Shown here: in pieces, positions 1 through 9,328 of the stretch
Numbering within the stretch: the first letter of the stretch is position 1
Layout of the letters: every line of letters starts with the position of its first letter
Source of the DNA: Ramlibacter tataouinensis
Lineage (GTDB): Bacteria > Pseudomonadota > Gammaproteobacteria > Burkholderiales > Burkholderiaceae_C
Direction of reading: 5' to 3'
Assembly (NCBI RefSeq): GCF_027941915.1
Contig: NZ_CP116009.1
Span: 3,286,001 to 3,350,000, forward strand
DNA: 64,000 nt
Made by a program: the position numbers and the translations under genes
Notes under the pieces: generated by a model
The model's database searches: none
Seen by the model: only the letters and a program-made list of their open reading frames with translations
What the model was told of the DNA's origin: nothing

Positions 1-271
1 TGGCCGGCTGGTCAGCTACACCGAAGCGGCCGTGGCGGCGCTCGAAGCCGGCTGCGACCTGGTGCTGCTGTGCAACCAGTCGCTGGGCGACGGGCGGGCG
101 GTGGACGAACTGCTGGACGGCCTGGGCCAGGCGCAGGCCCAAGGGCAGTGGCGATCCGAGGCGGCCAGTGAACAGCGCCGCCTGGCCCTACTGCCGGTCG
201 GCCAGCCGCCGGGGTGGGACGAGCTGATGGTGCAGCCGCGCTACATGCAGGCGCTGCGCCTGCTGCCCTGA
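1..271 (+). CDS. nagZ: Beta-N-acetylhexosaminidase NagZ, C-terminal end (partial)
   Basis: This is the last 89 codons of a glycoside hydrolase family 3 protein cut by the window edge; the reading frame begins at base 2. The visible segment (SYTEAAVAALEAGCDLVLLC followed by a short Asn-containing turn) matches the region of NagZ where a conserved Ala/Gly-Cys-Asp strand follows the active-site loop. The ending GWDELM..PRY is typical of betaproteobacterial NagZ. NagZ removes GlcNAc from anhydro-muropeptides in the cytoplasm during cell-wall recycling. The catalytic residues lie outside the window, so the assignment rests on the C-terminal pattern only. The gene converges on the small membrane-protein gene at 287. 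Confidence 0.75.
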   Translation, partial: GRLVSYTEAAVAALEAGCDLVLLCNQSLGDGRAVDELLDGLGQAQAQGQWRSEAASEQRRLALLPVGQPPGWDELMVQPRYMQALRLLP

Positions 272-286
272 CAACACCCGCCGTTT

Positions 287-709
287 TCAGCGCTCCAGCG
301 AGATCACGTCGATCGTCGGCGGTACGCCGAACCGCACCGGCAGCCCGACCAGCGCGGCCGCGGCGGGCGCGCCGTGCAGCGCGGTTTCGCGCACGCGCAG
401 CAGCTCCGGCTCGACCAGCCGCGCCCAGCTGCCGGCTCCCAGCCCCAGGGCCAGCACCAGGCACAGCAAGCGGGCGCTCCAGGCGGTGCAGGAAAGGCCC
501 AGGGCCGCCACCGAGGCCAGCGCCAGGGCCGCCGACAGCCAGAACAGCCACAGGTGCAGGAAATGCTGGGTCTCGCGGCCGGGTGTCACCCAGCGGTCCT
601 GCCAGTCCCAGGCGGCCAGGCCCAGGCTGACCACGGTCCAGGCCAGCAGGGCCGCCGCCAGCCAGCGTGCCAGGCGCCGCGCGCAGGCGGGGCCGCCCGA
701 CCGCGGCAA
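287..709 (-). CDS. Hypothetical membrane protein downstream of lysS
   Basis: A 140-residue protein with three hydrophobic stretches (about residues 15-33, 52-72 and 78-96), suggesting three membrane helices, then a C-terminal soluble tail. The first possible start is a TTG placed directly after the lysS TAG stop, so it is probably translated from the lysS message; a GTG at codon 25 is the alternative but would cut into the first helix. No family was recognised. The sequence between the first two helices is Trp- and Asp-rich (AAWDWQDRWVTPGRE). Codon use is GC-rich like its neighbours. It is a real gene with fair probability because of the tight coupling and clean helices, but the function is unknown. 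Confidence 0.5.
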   Translation of the reverse strand: MPRSGGPACARRLARWLAAALLAWTVVSLGLAAWDWQDRWVTPGRETQHFLHLWLFWLSAALALASVAALGLSCTAWSARLLCLVLALGLGAGSWARLVEPELLRVRETALHGAPAAAALVGLPVRFGVPPTIDVISLER

Positions 710-2245
710 CTACGCGCCTTCGCGCCGCAGCGCCGGGAACAGGATCACGTCGCGGATGCTGGGGCTGTCGGTCAGCAGCATCATCAGGCGGTCGATGCCG
801 ATGCCGCAGCCGCCGGCGGGCGGCATGCCGTATTCCAGCGCGCGCACGAAGTCATGGTCGAAGAACATGGCCTCGTCGTCGCCGGCGTCCTTGGCATCGA
901 CCTGGGCGGCGAAGCGCGCGGCCTGGTCCTCGGCGTCGTTCAGCTCGGAGAAGCCGTTGGCCATTTCGCGGCCGGTGATGTACAGCTCGAAGCGCTCGGT
1001 GACCTCGGGCCGCTCGTCGTTGGCGCGCGCCAGGGGCGAGATCTCGGTCGGGTGTTCCATGATGAAGGTCGGCTGCCAGAGCTTGTCTTCCACCGCTTCC
1101 TCGAAGTACAGCACCTGCAGGCTGGCCAGCGAGCGGCCGGACAGGCGGTCCTTCTCCTCCGACAGGCCCAGCTTCTTCAGCGCCGCGATCAGCCACGCCC
1201 GGTCGTCCGCACCGGCGCCGGCTTCGGTGTGCCTGTCGATGGCCTCGCGGATGGTCAGGCGCTCGAACGGCGCGGCCAGGTCCACCGGGCGGCCGGCATA
1301 GGCCAGCTGCAGCGTGCCGACCGACTTCTGCGCCGCGTCGCGCACCAGCGCCTCGGTGAAGTCCATCAGGTCGCGGTAGTTCCAGTAGGCCGCGTAGAAC
1401 TCCATCATCGTGAACTCGGGGTTGTGGCGCACCGAGATGCCTTCGTTGCGGAAGTTGCGGTTGATCTCGAACACCCTCTCGAAGCCGCCGACGACCAGTC
1501 GCTTGAGGAACAGCTCGGGCGCGATGCGCAGGAACATCTGCTGGTCCAGCGCGTTGTGGTGCGTCACGAACGGCCGCGCGTTGGCGCCGCCGGGAATCGG
1601 GTGGAGCATGGGCGTTTCCACCTCCAGGAAGCCGTGCTGCACCATGAAATCGCGGATGCCCGAGATCGCCTTGCTGCGCGCGACGAAGCGCTGGCGGGCC
1701 TGCTCGTCGGTCATCAGGTCCACGTAGCGCTGGCGGTACTTGACCTCCTGGTCGGCGATGCCGTGGAACTTGTCCGGCATCGGCCGCAGGCTCTTGGTCA
1801 ACAGGCGGACCGAGGTGGCGTGCAGCGAGAGCTCGCCGGTGCGCGTCTTGAACACCTTGCCCTCGGCGCCCAGGATGTCGCCCAAATCCCAGTGCTTGAA
1901 GGCGGCGTAGGCCTCCTCGCCGACCGCGTCGCGCGTGACATAGACCTGGATTCGGCCGCTGGCGTCCTGCAACGTCGCGAAGCTGGCCTTGCCCATGACC
2001 CGCTTGAGCATCATGCGCCCGGCCACCCGGGCGACGCTGCCTTCGGCCTCTAGCTGCTCGGCCGGCTTGTCGCCGTGCGCCGCGTGCAGGGCGGCCGCGT
2101 GGTCGGACGGCTTGAAGTCGTTGGGGAAGGCGACGCCCCCGCCGGCACGCTGCGCCTCGCGCAGGGCCTTGAGTTTCTCGCGCCGCTCGGCGATCAGCTG
2201 GTTGTCGTCGAGAGGGGGCGCTGCGGGGGTTTGGGATTCGGACAT
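710..2245 (-). CDS. lysS: Lysyl-tRNA synthetase, class II
   Basis: Class II lysine-tRNA ligase (511 aa, close to the usual 500-510). It charges tRNA-Lys with lysine using ATP in the cytoplasm. Domains seen: an OB-fold anticodon-binding domain at about residues 70-155, class II motif 2 (RNFRNEG, 263-269, followed by [11 protein letters not shown]), and class II motif 3 near the C-terminus ([20 protein letters not shown]). The start chosen is the ATG giving [10 protein letters not shown]. The open frame continues far upstream but only as GC-rich shadow over the opposite-strand flippase gene. The small membrane-protein gene follows immediately downstream. Confidence 0.97.
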   Translation of the reverse strand: MSESQTPAAPPLDDNQLIAERREKLKALREAQRAGGGVAFPNDFKPSDHAAALHAAHGDKPAEQLEAEGSVARVAGRMMLKRVMGKASFATLQDASGRIQVYVTRDAVGEEAYAAFKHWDLGDILGAEGKVFKTRTGELSLHATSVRLLTKSLRPMPDKFHGIADQEVKYRQRYVDLMTDEQARQRFVARSKAISGIRDFMVQHGFLEVETPMLHPIPGGANARPFVTHHNALDQQMFLRIAPELFLKRLVVGGFERVFEINRNFRNEGISVRHNPEFTMMEFYAAYWNYRDLMDFTEALVRDAAQKSVGTLQLAYAGRPVDLAAPFERLTIREAIDRHTEAGAGADDRAWLIAALKKLGLSEEKDRLSGRSLASLQVLYFEEAVEDKLWQPTFIMEHPTEISPLARANDERPEVTERFELYITGREMANGFSELNDAEDQAARFAAQVDAKDAGDDEAMFFDHDFVRALEYGMPPAGGCGIGIDRLMMLLTDSPSIRDVILFPALRREGA

Positions 2246-2341
2246 GGGGGATTCGGGGTTGGCGGCTGCCGCTGGGGGCAAACCGCTGATTTTAGTTTTG
2301 CCGGGCTGCCGCCATGGCTGCGCTACGGATAATCCGCAGCC

Positions 2342-3787
2342 ATGTTCCTCCGCGCCGGCGCCCTGTCCCTGGCTTTGCTGCTGGCCAGCCGGCTGCTGGG
2401 GGTGGTGCGCGAGTCGGCGCTGGCGGCGGCCTTCGGCAGCAGCGGGCTGGCCGACCTGGCCGTGCTGGCGCTGACGCTGCCGGACTGGATCGCCTCGGTG
2501 CTGGCCAGCGGCGCGCTGGCCTACGTGCTGCTGCCGGCCTGGGCCGGGCAGGCGCCGGGCCACGTGGCCGCCCTGCAGCGGCGCGTGGCGATCGGGCTGC
2601 TGGCCGGCGCCCTGGCCCTGACGCTGGCCCTGGGCCTGCTGCGGCATCCGCTGGCCGCATGGCTGGCCGGTGGCGTGCCGGCGGCGCTGCAGCCGCTGGC
2701 CGCGCAGGCCCTGTGGTGGAGCGCGCTGGCGGTACCGGCGGCGCTGCTGTCGGCGCTGTGGGTCACGCGCCTGCAGCACGAGCGCGATTTCGCCGGCATG
2801 TACGGGGCCAACCTGGTGGTGAACGCGGCACTGATCGGGGCCATTGCCGCCGCCGGCCTCAGCGGCTCGGCGGCGTCGGCCGTGACCGCCCTGGGGTTGG
2901 GCCTGCTGGCCGCCATGGGGCTGCGGCTGCTCTGGCTGCGCTGGCGGCATCCGGCCGCGGCGCCCGCCGCCCCGATGGCGACTCCGGCCGCACCGCTGTG
3001 GCTCTGGGCCATGCTGGCCGCCGGCCTGCCGCTGGCGCTGCCCTTCGCCGCCCGCTCGATCGCCTCGCAGGCGGGCGAAGGCGCGCTGGCCACCTTCAAC
3101 TACGCCTGGAAGCTGGTGGAGTTGCCGCTGGTGCTGGCCATCCAGCTGGTGGCGTCGCTGGCCTTTCCGTCCATCGCCCAGGCGTTCGCTGACGGCCGCT
3201 TGCGGGATGCGGCCCCCTTGCGCCAGGGCTTTGCGCTGGCGTGGACGCTGGCGTGCGCCGCCGTGGCCGCCCTGGTGATCGGCGGGCCGGCTCTGGCCCA
3301 GCTGCTGTTCGGCTGGGGCCGGATGCAGCCGCAGGCGCTGGCCCAGGTGGCGCACTGGGGCGTGTCCGGCAGCTGGGGCTTGCTGCCGCAGGCCCTGGCG
3401 GCGGTGGCGCTGACGGCGCTGGCGGCGCAGCGGCGCATGCGGCCGGCCGTCGCCGCCTACGCCGCGGCCTTGCTGCTGTTGCTGGCAGCGGCCGCGATGG
3501 GGGTGGCCGACGGCTTCGTGCTGATGCAGGTGCTCAATGCCGGCCATGCGCTGGTGGCGCTCGCCTGCCTGCTGGCGATCGGGCCGCAGGCGCGGCGCGC
3601 GTTGCCCTGGGCGCTATTCGCCCGCTCGGGTGCGATGCTGCTGGCGGTGCTGCTGCTCGATCGCTGGCTGGGTTTCGGTGGCGCGGCGGCGGCGCTGCAG
3701 CTGCTGGCCGCGGCGCTGGCCGCCTTGGCGATCGTGCTGCTCACCCTTTGGCGCAGCGCCGAGCTGAGGCAGGCGCTGCGCCGATAA
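2342..3787 (+). CDS. MurJ/MviN-like lipid flippase of the glycan locus
   Basis: A 481-residue polytopic membrane protein of the MOP superfamily, MurJ/MviN branch. The N-terminus shows the family signature ([18 protein letters not shown], with the conserved Arg-Glu). About 13-14 hydrophobic segments are spread along the protein, with [18 protein letters not shown] corresponding to the mid-protein helix of MurJ. A canonical murJ sits at 59789, so this shorter paralogue is probably not the lipid II flippase. Its place at the head of a polysaccharide gene run, 12 bp from an aldolase gene, suggests that it translocates a lipid-linked oligosaccharide across the inner membrane, taking the role of Wzx. 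That role is inferred from context. Confidence 0.82.
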   Translation: MFLRAGALSLALLLASRLLGVVRESALAAAFGSSGLADLAVLALTLPDWIASVLASGALAYVLLPAWAGQAPGHVAALQRRVAIGLLAGALALTLALGLLRHPLAAWLAGGVPAALQPLAAQALWWSALAVPAALLSALWVTRLQHERDFAGMYGANLVVNAALIGAIAAAGLSGSAASAVTALGLGLLAAMGLRLLWLRWRHPAAAPAAPMATPAAPLWLWAMLAAGLPLALPFAARSIASQAGEGALATFNYAWKLVELPLVLAIQLVASLAFPSIAQAFADGRLRDAAPLRQGFALAWTLACAAVAALVIGGPALAQLLFGWGRMQPQALAQVAHWGVSGSWGLLPQALAAVALTALAAQRRMRPAVAAYAAALLLLLAAAAMGVADGFVLMQVLNAGHALVALACLLAIGPQARRALPWALFARSGAMLLAVLLLDRWLGFGGAAAALQLLAAALAALAIVLLTLWRSAELRQALRR

Positions 3788-3799
3788 TTCCGGCTCGCC

Positions 3800-4606
3800 A
3801 TGCTCGACCTGATCCAGATCACCAACGACCCGGCCATGGCGCGGCGCTGCGATGCGCTGGAGGGCATGCGGCTGTTCGTCGACCTCGAGCGGCTGGGCAA
3901 GGCCGAGCGCCAGGCCGGCCGCGACACCTTCATCAGCCGGCACACCCTGGATGACGTCGCGCGCATGCGCGAGGCCGTCCGGCGCAGCCGGCTGATGGTG
4001 CGCGTCAACCCGTTGCACGCCGGCTCGGCGCAGGAAATTGAAGCGGTGCTGGCGCAGCGGCCGGACCTGCTGATGCTGCCCATGTTCGAAGGGGCTGGCG
4101 CGCTGCAGGACTTCGCGGCGCTGGTCGCCGGCCGCGTGCCCATCGTCGCCTTGCTGGAGACGCGCGGCGCGCTGGACACCCTGCCGCAGTGGATCGCCAC
4201 GCCGGGATTGCACGAGATCTACGTGGGCCTGAACGACCTGCACATGTCGCTCGGGCTGCGCTTCATGTTCGAGCCGCTCGCACTGGGGCTGGTCGACCGG
4301 GTCGCCGCGGCCGCACGGGTGCAGGGCCTGCGTTTCGGCTTCGGCGGCATCGCCCGCCTGGGCGAAGGCCTGCTGCCGGGGCGCGACGTGCTGGCCGAGC
4401 ACCTGCGGCTGGGGTCGCAGGCGATGATCCTCTCGCGCACCTTCCACCGCGATGGCGACGGCGTGTCGTTCGAGCAGGCGGTGGCGGCGCTGCGCGAGGC
4501 CGAGTCGCAACTGGCCCATCGCACGGCCGAGGCGGTGCAGGCGGATGCGCTCCGGATCGCCGCACAGGTGCGCCAGCTCGCCGCATCCTTGCCGCCGAAG
4601 CCATGA
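3800..4606 (+). CDS. HpcH/HpaI aldolase / citrate lyase family protein
   Basis: A 268-residue TIM-barrel enzyme related to HpcH/HpaI aldolases and CitE. The visible family features are an Arg-x-Asn-Pro segment (MVRVNPLHAG), a strand ending in the metal-binding Glu (IVALLETRGAL) and the following Asp-containing loop (VGLNDLHMSLG). Such enzymes cleave or form C-C bonds with pyruvate- or acetyl-CoA-like substrates using a divalent metal. The gene lies between the flippase and sugar transferase genes and overlaps the latter by ATGA, so it belongs to the glycan operon. The substrate is unknown; it may make or modify an unusual sugar or acyl group. Aldolases of this type are uncommon in such loci. 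Confidence 0.72.
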   Translation: MLDLIQITNDPAMARRCDALEGMRLFVDLERLGKAERQAGRDTFISRHTLDDVARMREAVRRSRLMVRVNPLHAGSAQEIEAVLAQRPDLLMLPMFEGAGALQDFAALVAGRVPIVALLETRGALDTLPQWIATPGLHEIYVGLNDLHMSLGLRFMFEPLALGLVDRVAAAARVQGLRFGFGGIARLGEGLLPGRDVLAEHLRLGSQAMILSRTFHRDGDGVSFEQAVAALREAESQLAHRTAEAVQADALRIAAQVRQLAASLPPKP

Positions 4607-5157
4607 AGCGGGCGCTGGACATCGTGCTGTCGCTGCTAGCGCTGGCGCTGCTGTGGCCGGTGCTGCTGCTGGCGGCGCTGGCGGTGGCGCTGGACAGCGG
4701 CCGGCCGGTGCTGTTCCGCCAGCAGCGCGTCGGCCTGCAGGGGCGGCTGTTCACGATGCTGAAGTTCCGCAGCATGGTGCCGGACGCGCCGGCGCGCGGC
4801 CCGGCATTCACGCTCAGCGGCGACCCGCGCATCACGCGCGTGGGCCGCTTCCTGCGCCGCACCAGCATCGACGAACTGCCGCAACTGCTCAACGTGCTGC
4901 GCGGCGACATGAGCCTGGTCGGCCCGCGTCCGGACCTGCCCTCGCAGGCGCAGGATTACCGCCCGGAGGATTGGGCGCTGCGCTGCCGGGTGCGCCCCGG
5001 CATCACCGGCCTGGCGCAGGCCACGCTGCGCTCGCAGGCGACCCCGGCGCAGCGGCTGGCGGCCGACCTGGCCTATGCGCGCGCGCCTTCGCTGGCGGCG
5101 GACCTGCGCATCGTGCTGATGACGCTGCGCCGGCTGGGCGGCGCGGGAGCCAACTGA
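4603..5157 (+). CDS. Initiating sugar-phosphate transferase (small PGT)
   Basis: A 184-residue bacterial sugar transferase (WcaJ/PglC catalytic core). It transfers a sugar phosphate from a UDP-sugar to undecaprenyl phosphate, the first membrane step of glycan assembly. An N-terminal hydrophobic segment (about residues 6-28) is followed by the family motifs KFRSM (about 53), SIDELPQLLNVLRGDMSLVG with the catalytic-type Asp-Glu, PRPDLP (about 110) and RPGITGLAQ (about 130). It lacks the multi-helix N-terminal domain of the long polyisoprenyl-phosphate glycosylphosphotransferases, so it is a minimal PglC-like form. It overlaps the aldolase stop (ATGA) and its own stop overlaps the asnB start by one base, showing tight coupling. 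Confidence 0.9.
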   Translation: MKRALDIVLSLLALALLWPVLLLAALAVALDSGRPVLFRQQRVGLQGRLFTMLKFRSMVPDAPARGPAFTLSGDPRITRVGRFLRRTSIDELPQLLNVLRGDMSLVGPRPDLPSQAQDYRPEDWALRCRVRPGITGLAQATLRSQATPAQRLAADLAYARAPSLAADLRIVLMTLRRLGGAGAN

Positions 5158-6950
5158 TGTGCGGCATCTTCGGCCACTGGAGCCGTGACCGTCGCGACCT
5201 GCCGCCGGCGCAGGTCGCCGCCATGGCGCAGTCGCTGCGCCATCGCGGGCCGGACGACGAGGGCGTGTGGCAGCCGGCCGGACGTGGCGTGGCGCTGGGC
5301 AACCGGCGCCTGTCCATCATCGACCTGGCCGGCGGCCACCAGCCCTTCGTGTCGGACGACGGCCGCATCGCGCTGGTGCAGAACGGCGAGATCTTCAACT
5401 ACGTGGAGCTGGCGGCGCAGCTGCGCGAGCAGGGCGTCGCGCTGCGCACGGCATCCGACACCGAGGTGCTGCTGCGCCTGTACGAGCGCGAGGGCATCGC
5501 TTTCCTGCGGCGCCTGAACGGCATGTTCGCGATCGCCATCGACGACGCGCGCGAGGATGCGGTCTACCTGGCGCGCGACCGCATCGGCGTCAAGCCGCTG
5601 TACTGGTGCGACGACGGGCGCGAGGTGCTGTTCGCCTCGGAGCCCAAGGCCCTGCTGCCGGTGCTGCGCGCGCGCGGGGCTGCGCCGCAGCTGGACCTGG
5701 AGGCGCTGCACCATTACCTGAGCTTCAACTACGTGCCGCCACCCTGGACCATCTGGCAGGGCCTGCGGCACGTGCTGCCCGGCACCTGGATGCGCCTGAC
5801 CCGCAGTGGGGTGCAGACGCAGCGCTGGTGGAGCCTGGCCGACCAGCGCGAGCAGGACTACGCCTTCGAGCCCTGGGCCGAGGAGTTCCTGGCGCTGCTG
5901 GACGATGCGACGCGCATCCGCCTGCGGGCCGACGTGCCCTGGGGCGCCTTCCTGTCGGGCGGGGTGGACTCCAGCACCATCGTCGGCCTGATGGCGCGCC
6001 ATGTGGCCCGGCCGGTGCGGACCTTCTGCATCGGCTTTGCCGACCCGCGCTTCGACGAATCCGGCTACGCCGCCGACGCGGCGCGCCGCTTCGGCTGCGA
6101 TCACACCAGCGAGGTGGCCGAGCTGAACATGCTGGATCGCTGGCCGCTGGTGCTGCACCACCTGGACCAGCCGCACGGCGACGCCTCCTTCATGCCCACG
6201 CTGCGGGTGAGCGAACTGGCGGCCCGCCACGTCAAGGTGGTGCTGACCGGCGATGGCGGCGACGAGCTCTTTGCCGGCTACGACAAGTACGCGGCCTTCT
6301 TCGGCGAGCCTGCCGCCGAGGCGCTGCCCACGGCCGACTTCCAGCGTGCCTACTTCGATTCGATTTCGCTGTTCGGGCCGCAGGCCAAGCTCGCGCTGTA
6401 CCGTCCCGAGGTCGCGCGGGAGCTGCAGGGCATCGACAGCTTCGCGGCGGCCGCGCAGCCCTGGCTGGACGAGGCCGGGCACTTCGACCGCATCAACCAG
6501 GCGCTGTACCTCGACATGCAACTGCTGCTGTCCGGCAACAACCTGATCAAGCCGGATCGCATGGGCATGGCGGTGTCGATCGAAGCGCGCACGCCCTTCC
6601 TCGACTGGCAGCTGATGGAGTTCGCGTTCCGCTCGCGCGGCCGCACCAAGCTGTCGGCCCAGGGAGACAAGAAGCACTGGTACAAGCGGGCCGTCGTGCC
6701 GCTGATCGGCGAGGAGCTGGCGTACCGCAAGAAGCAGATGTTCACGGTGCCGGTGGGGGAGTGGTTCCGGGGCGAGCTGCACTCGTGGCTGACGAACTTG
6801 TTGCGCGACAGCGAGTTGCTGCAGCGACTGTTCCGGCCCGAGCAGATGGCTCGCCTGCTGGACGAGCACCGCAGCGGCGCGGGCAATCACACGCGCGAAC
6901 TGCGAGCGCTGGCCGCTGTGGCGCTTTGGCACCGTGCGCACGCCGGATGA
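5157..6950 (+). CDS. asnB: Asparagine synthase (glutamine-hydrolysing) of the glycan locus
   Basis: A 597-residue class II glutamine amidotransferase/asparagine synthase. Cys2 follows the initiator Met (MCGIFGHW), the glutaminase motif RHRGPDDEG is near residue 29, and the PP-loop ATP-binding motif SGGVDSS is near residue 266. The C-terminal synthetase part includes LTGDGGDELFAGYDKY and SIEARTPFLD. The reaction is ATP-dependent transfer of glutamine-derived ammonia to a carboxylate. Because it is translationally coupled (TGATG) to a sugar transferase, it may amidate a sugar acid or linked amino acid of the glycan instead of serving general asparagine supply, as proposed for AsnB/WbpS-type proteins in O-antigen loci. 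That role is inference. Confidence 0.93.
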   Translation: MCGIFGHWSRDRRDLPPAQVAAMAQSLRHRGPDDEGVWQPAGRGVALGNRRLSIIDLAGGHQPFVSDDGRIALVQNGEIFNYVELAAQLREQGVALRTASDTEVLLRLYEREGIAFLRRLNGMFAIAIDDAREDAVYLARDRIGVKPLYWCDDGREVLFASEPKALLPVLRARGAAPQLDLEALHHYLSFNYVPPPWTIWQGLRHVLPGTWMRLTRSGVQTQRWWSLADQREQDYAFEPWAEEFLALLDDATRIRLRADVPWGAFLSGGVDSSTIVGLMARHVARPVRTFCIGFADPRFDESGYAADAARRFGCDHTSEVAELNMLDRWPLVLHHLDQPHGDASFMPTLRVSELAARHVKVVLTGDGGDELFAGYDKYAAFFGEPAAEALPTADFQRAYFDSISLFGPQAKLALYRPEVARELQGIDSFAAAAQPWLDEAGHFDRINQALYLDMQLLLSGNNLIKPDRMGMAVSIEARTPFLDWQLMEFAFRSRGRTKLSAQGDKKHWYKRAVVPLIGEELAYRKKQMFTVPVGEWFRGELHSWLTNLLRDSELLQRLFRPEQMARLLDEHRSGAGNHTRELRALAAVALWHRAHAG

Positions 6951-6989
6951 CATGCGCGCACCTGACGCATTGCAGGCACCTGGAGGTTC

Positions 6990-8216
6990 ATGAAGAAGGC
7001 TCTGCTGGTCGGCTACGGAGGTGGCCACATCACCATGATCGAACCCGTGGCCCGGCAGCTGGAAAGCCGCGGCGTGGGCTGCGTCGTCATGGCCCTCACC
7101 ACCGGCTTCCTGAAAGCACGGCAGCTCGGGCTGCATCCCCTCGGATACCGGGATTTCGCGCATCTCGTCGACGCGCCCGAGCAAGTGCTCGACTGGGGGC
7201 GAAAACTCGCCGGCGAGAACACCCATCCCAACGTGTCCCTCGAGGAGAGTCAGTGGTACCTGGGCGTGAACTACGCGCAGTGGGTGCGCGATCTCGGGGA
7301 GGAAGCGGCAGCCCGACAGTACCGCAAGCTCGGCCGGCGCGGTTTCCATCCCCTTGACTTCATGACGGCAGTCGTTCGCGAGGTGCGCCCCGACGTGGTG
7401 GTAACCACAAACTCGCCGCGCACTGAGGCAGCAGCGGTCGAGGCCGCGCGCCGACTGGGCATTCCCACGCTATCCATGACCGATCTGCCACTGGACGCGT
7501 CGGATCCGTACTGCCGGCGCGCAGTTCACGCTGACCGCATTACCGTTCTGTCCGATCGCGTCAAGCAAGCCCTGACGACTGCGGGTATACCAGCGCATCG
7601 CCTCGCTGTTACCGGCAACCCTGCCTTCGATACGCTGTGTTCGCCTGACATTCGGCGGCAAGCAGACGAGCTGCGGGCTCGTCTGGGTTGGGCAAGCAAA
7701 AGGGTGATCTTGTTCGCTGGCCATGCCGAGGAAAGTCGGGCTGCGCCGCCCGTATGGCAAGCGCAGGGCTTCGGTTCTGTACTCCAGCGATGGTTGGCCC
7801 AATGGGTGTATGACCACCCGGGTGAGGCCGCCATGGTGCGGTATCACCCGAGCGAATCGCACCTGTACCCTGCGATGCCGGCAAGCGAGCGGCTGTACCG
7901 GAGCGAACCGTCCCATGAGGCCTTGCACCCTGTGTTGCTTGCCTCCGATATCGTGCTCGTACAAACCAGCACCGTGGGGCTGGAGGCTGCATTGGCCGGG
8001 CGGCGGGTGCTCTGTCTGAAGTTCGCGCCATCCGTAAGGGAGGCTTCGTACAACTTCGCGGACATGGGATTGGCCGAGGGGATAACCTCGATGCAGGACC
8101 TCGGCCGGGCACTATCCGAGAGCGGTTCGGGCTTCAGAGTGAATTCGGCCGATTTCCACGTCGGTGCGGCGGCAGCGAAGGTGACGGACGAGATCCTGGC
8201 GCTGCTCGCTCCCTAG
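6990..8216 (+). CDS. GT-B fold glycosyltransferase-like protein
   Basis: A 408-residue protein with a Gly-rich N-terminal loop (VGYGGGHITMIEPVARQLE) as in GT-B enzymes such as MurG and the UDP-GlcNAc 2-epimerase family. The mid-region NSPRTEAAAVEAARRLGIP plus ITVLSDRVKQAL and LAVTGNPAFDTL resembles CDP-glycerol/sialyl-type transferases. A C-terminal donor-binding domain holds VRYHPSES and TSTVGLEAALAGRRVLCL. The start is the ATG preceded by a good ribosome site (TGGAGG). Base use is clearly less GC-rich than in asnB upstream. It lies between the assembly genes and the convergent pse operon, so it is a candidate pseudaminic acid transferase. Donor and acceptor are not shown by sequence. Confidence 0.7.
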   Translation: MKKALLVGYGGGHITMIEPVARQLESRGVGCVVMALTTGFLKARQLGLHPLGYRDFAHLVDAPEQVLDWGRKLAGENTHPNVSLEESQWYLGVNYAQWVRDLGEEAAARQYRKLGRRGFHPLDFMTAVVREVRPDVVVTTNSPRTEAAAVEAARRLGIPTLSMTDLPLDASDPYCRRAVHADRITVLSDRVKQALTTAGIPAHRLAVTGNPAFDTLCSPDIRRQADELRARLGWASKRVILFAGHAEESRAAPPVWQAQGFGSVLQRWLAQWVYDHPGEAAMVRYHPSESHLYPAMPASERLYRSEPSHEALHPVLLASDIVLVQTSTVGLEAALAGRRVLCLKFAPSVREASYNFADMGLAEGITSMQDLGRALSESGSGFRVNSADFHVGAAAAKVTDEILALLAP

Positions 8217-8284
8217 GACGATTCGCGGGCTTGCAAGGCGCCTGCCTGCGTCCTGGTCTGCCGCCCCGCGTTCGATGGTGATCC

Positions 8285-9328
8285 TTACCCGACCAAGTCC
8301 CAGCTCAGCGGTGTGCCTTTGCGTGCATCGCGCGTCGCCTTGCGGCCAAGCACCAGATGCCAGTATTTCGGAGCAAGGCCCGCACCCGGCCGGATGATGC
8401 GCAGGTTTTCGGGCGAGAACGTCTCGCCTGCACGCACGTCGCGGGCGATGTAGACAGAGCGGCGATAGGCCAGCGACGCGGATTCTTGCTCGACCGGGCC
8501 ATAGCGGATGGTCCCGAGCGCTTGCCAAGCGCGGCCGGTCTCTTCGACAAGCGCGCGGAATTCGGACGGTTCTAGTGAGAAGGTGCTGTCGACGCCCCCA
8601 TCCGCGCGCGCAAGCGTGAAGTGCTTTTCGATCACGGTGGCACCAAGCGCAACGGACGCGACAGCCACGCCCGTGCCCATGGTGTGGTCGCTCAAGCCCA
8701 CTTCACAGTCGAACAGGTCACGCAGATGCCCGATGGTGCGGATATTGCTGTCCTCTGGGCTTGCCGGGTACGTGCTGGTGCACTTGAGCAGCACAAGGTC
8801 GCGGCATCCGCAATCCCGTGCGGCAGCCACTGCCTCAGCCAGTTCAGCCGTCGACGCCATGCCGGTCGAGATGATCAGGGGCTTGCCTGTCGCCGCCGCC
8901 TTGGCGATCAACGGCAAGTGGATGTTCTCGAACGAAGCGATCTTGTAGGCCGGGACATCGAGATCCTCAAGGAACTCAACGCCCGCTTCATCGAAGGGTG
9001 TGCTGAAGCACAGCATGCCGCGCTCGCGGGCCCGCTTCATGATTGGCGCATGCCAGTCCCAAGGCGTTTGCGCCTGCTGGTACAAGGCGTGCAGGCTGCT
9101 GCCGCGCCACGGCGAAGCCGGGTCGCTGATGAAGAACTCCCCCTCGTTCAGGTCGAGTGTCATCGCGTCGGCGGTGAACGTTTGCAGCTTGATGGCGTGG
9201 GCCCCGGCGCCGGCAGCGGCATCGACGATCGACAGGGCGCGTTCGAGCGACTGATTGTGGTTGCCGGACATCTCGGCAATCACGAATGGCCGCGCATGGC
9301 GTCCAACCTCAAGGTGACCGATCTTCAT
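8285..9328 (-). CDS. pseI: Pseudaminic acid synthase PseI
   Basis: A 347-residue NeuB-family enzyme that condenses 2,4-diacetamido-2,4,6-trideoxy-L-altrose with phosphoenolpyruvate to form pseudaminic acid. The barrel domain begins with FVIAEMSGNHNQSLERALSI, where the EMSGNHNQ form is typical of PseI. It contains IKLQTFTADAMTLDL, STPFDEAGVEFLEDL and SDHTMGTGVAVASVALGATV. A C-terminal SAF/antifreeze-like domain (about residues 285-347) includes RSVYIARDVRAGE. The ATG overlaps the stop of the WbqC-like gene (ATGA), marking it as the last gene of the pse operon. The length fits the family (about 340-350). Confidence 0.93.
   Translation of the reverse strand: MKIGHLEVGRHARPFVIAEMSGNHNQSLERALSIVDAAAGAGAHAIKLQTFTADAMTLDLNEGEFFISDPASPWRGSSLHALYQQAQTPWDWHAPIMKRARERGMLCFSTPFDEAGVEFLEDLDVPAYKIASFENIHLPLIAKAAATGKPLIISTGMASTAELAEAVAAARDCGCRDLVLLKCTSTYPASPEDSNIRTIGHLRDLFDCEVGLSDHTMGTGVAVASVALGATVIEKHFTLARADGGVDSTFSLEPSEFRALVEETGRAWQALGTIRYGPVEQESASLAYRRSVYIARDVRAGETFSPENLRIIRPGAGLAPKYWHLVLGRKATRDARKGTPLSWDLVG

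Noticed and set aside
3800-4606. Assigning the aldolase of the glycan locus as citrate lyase subunit CitE
   Set aside because: No CitD, CitF or CitC genes are near, the protein is shorter than CitE, and the operon context is glycan assembly.
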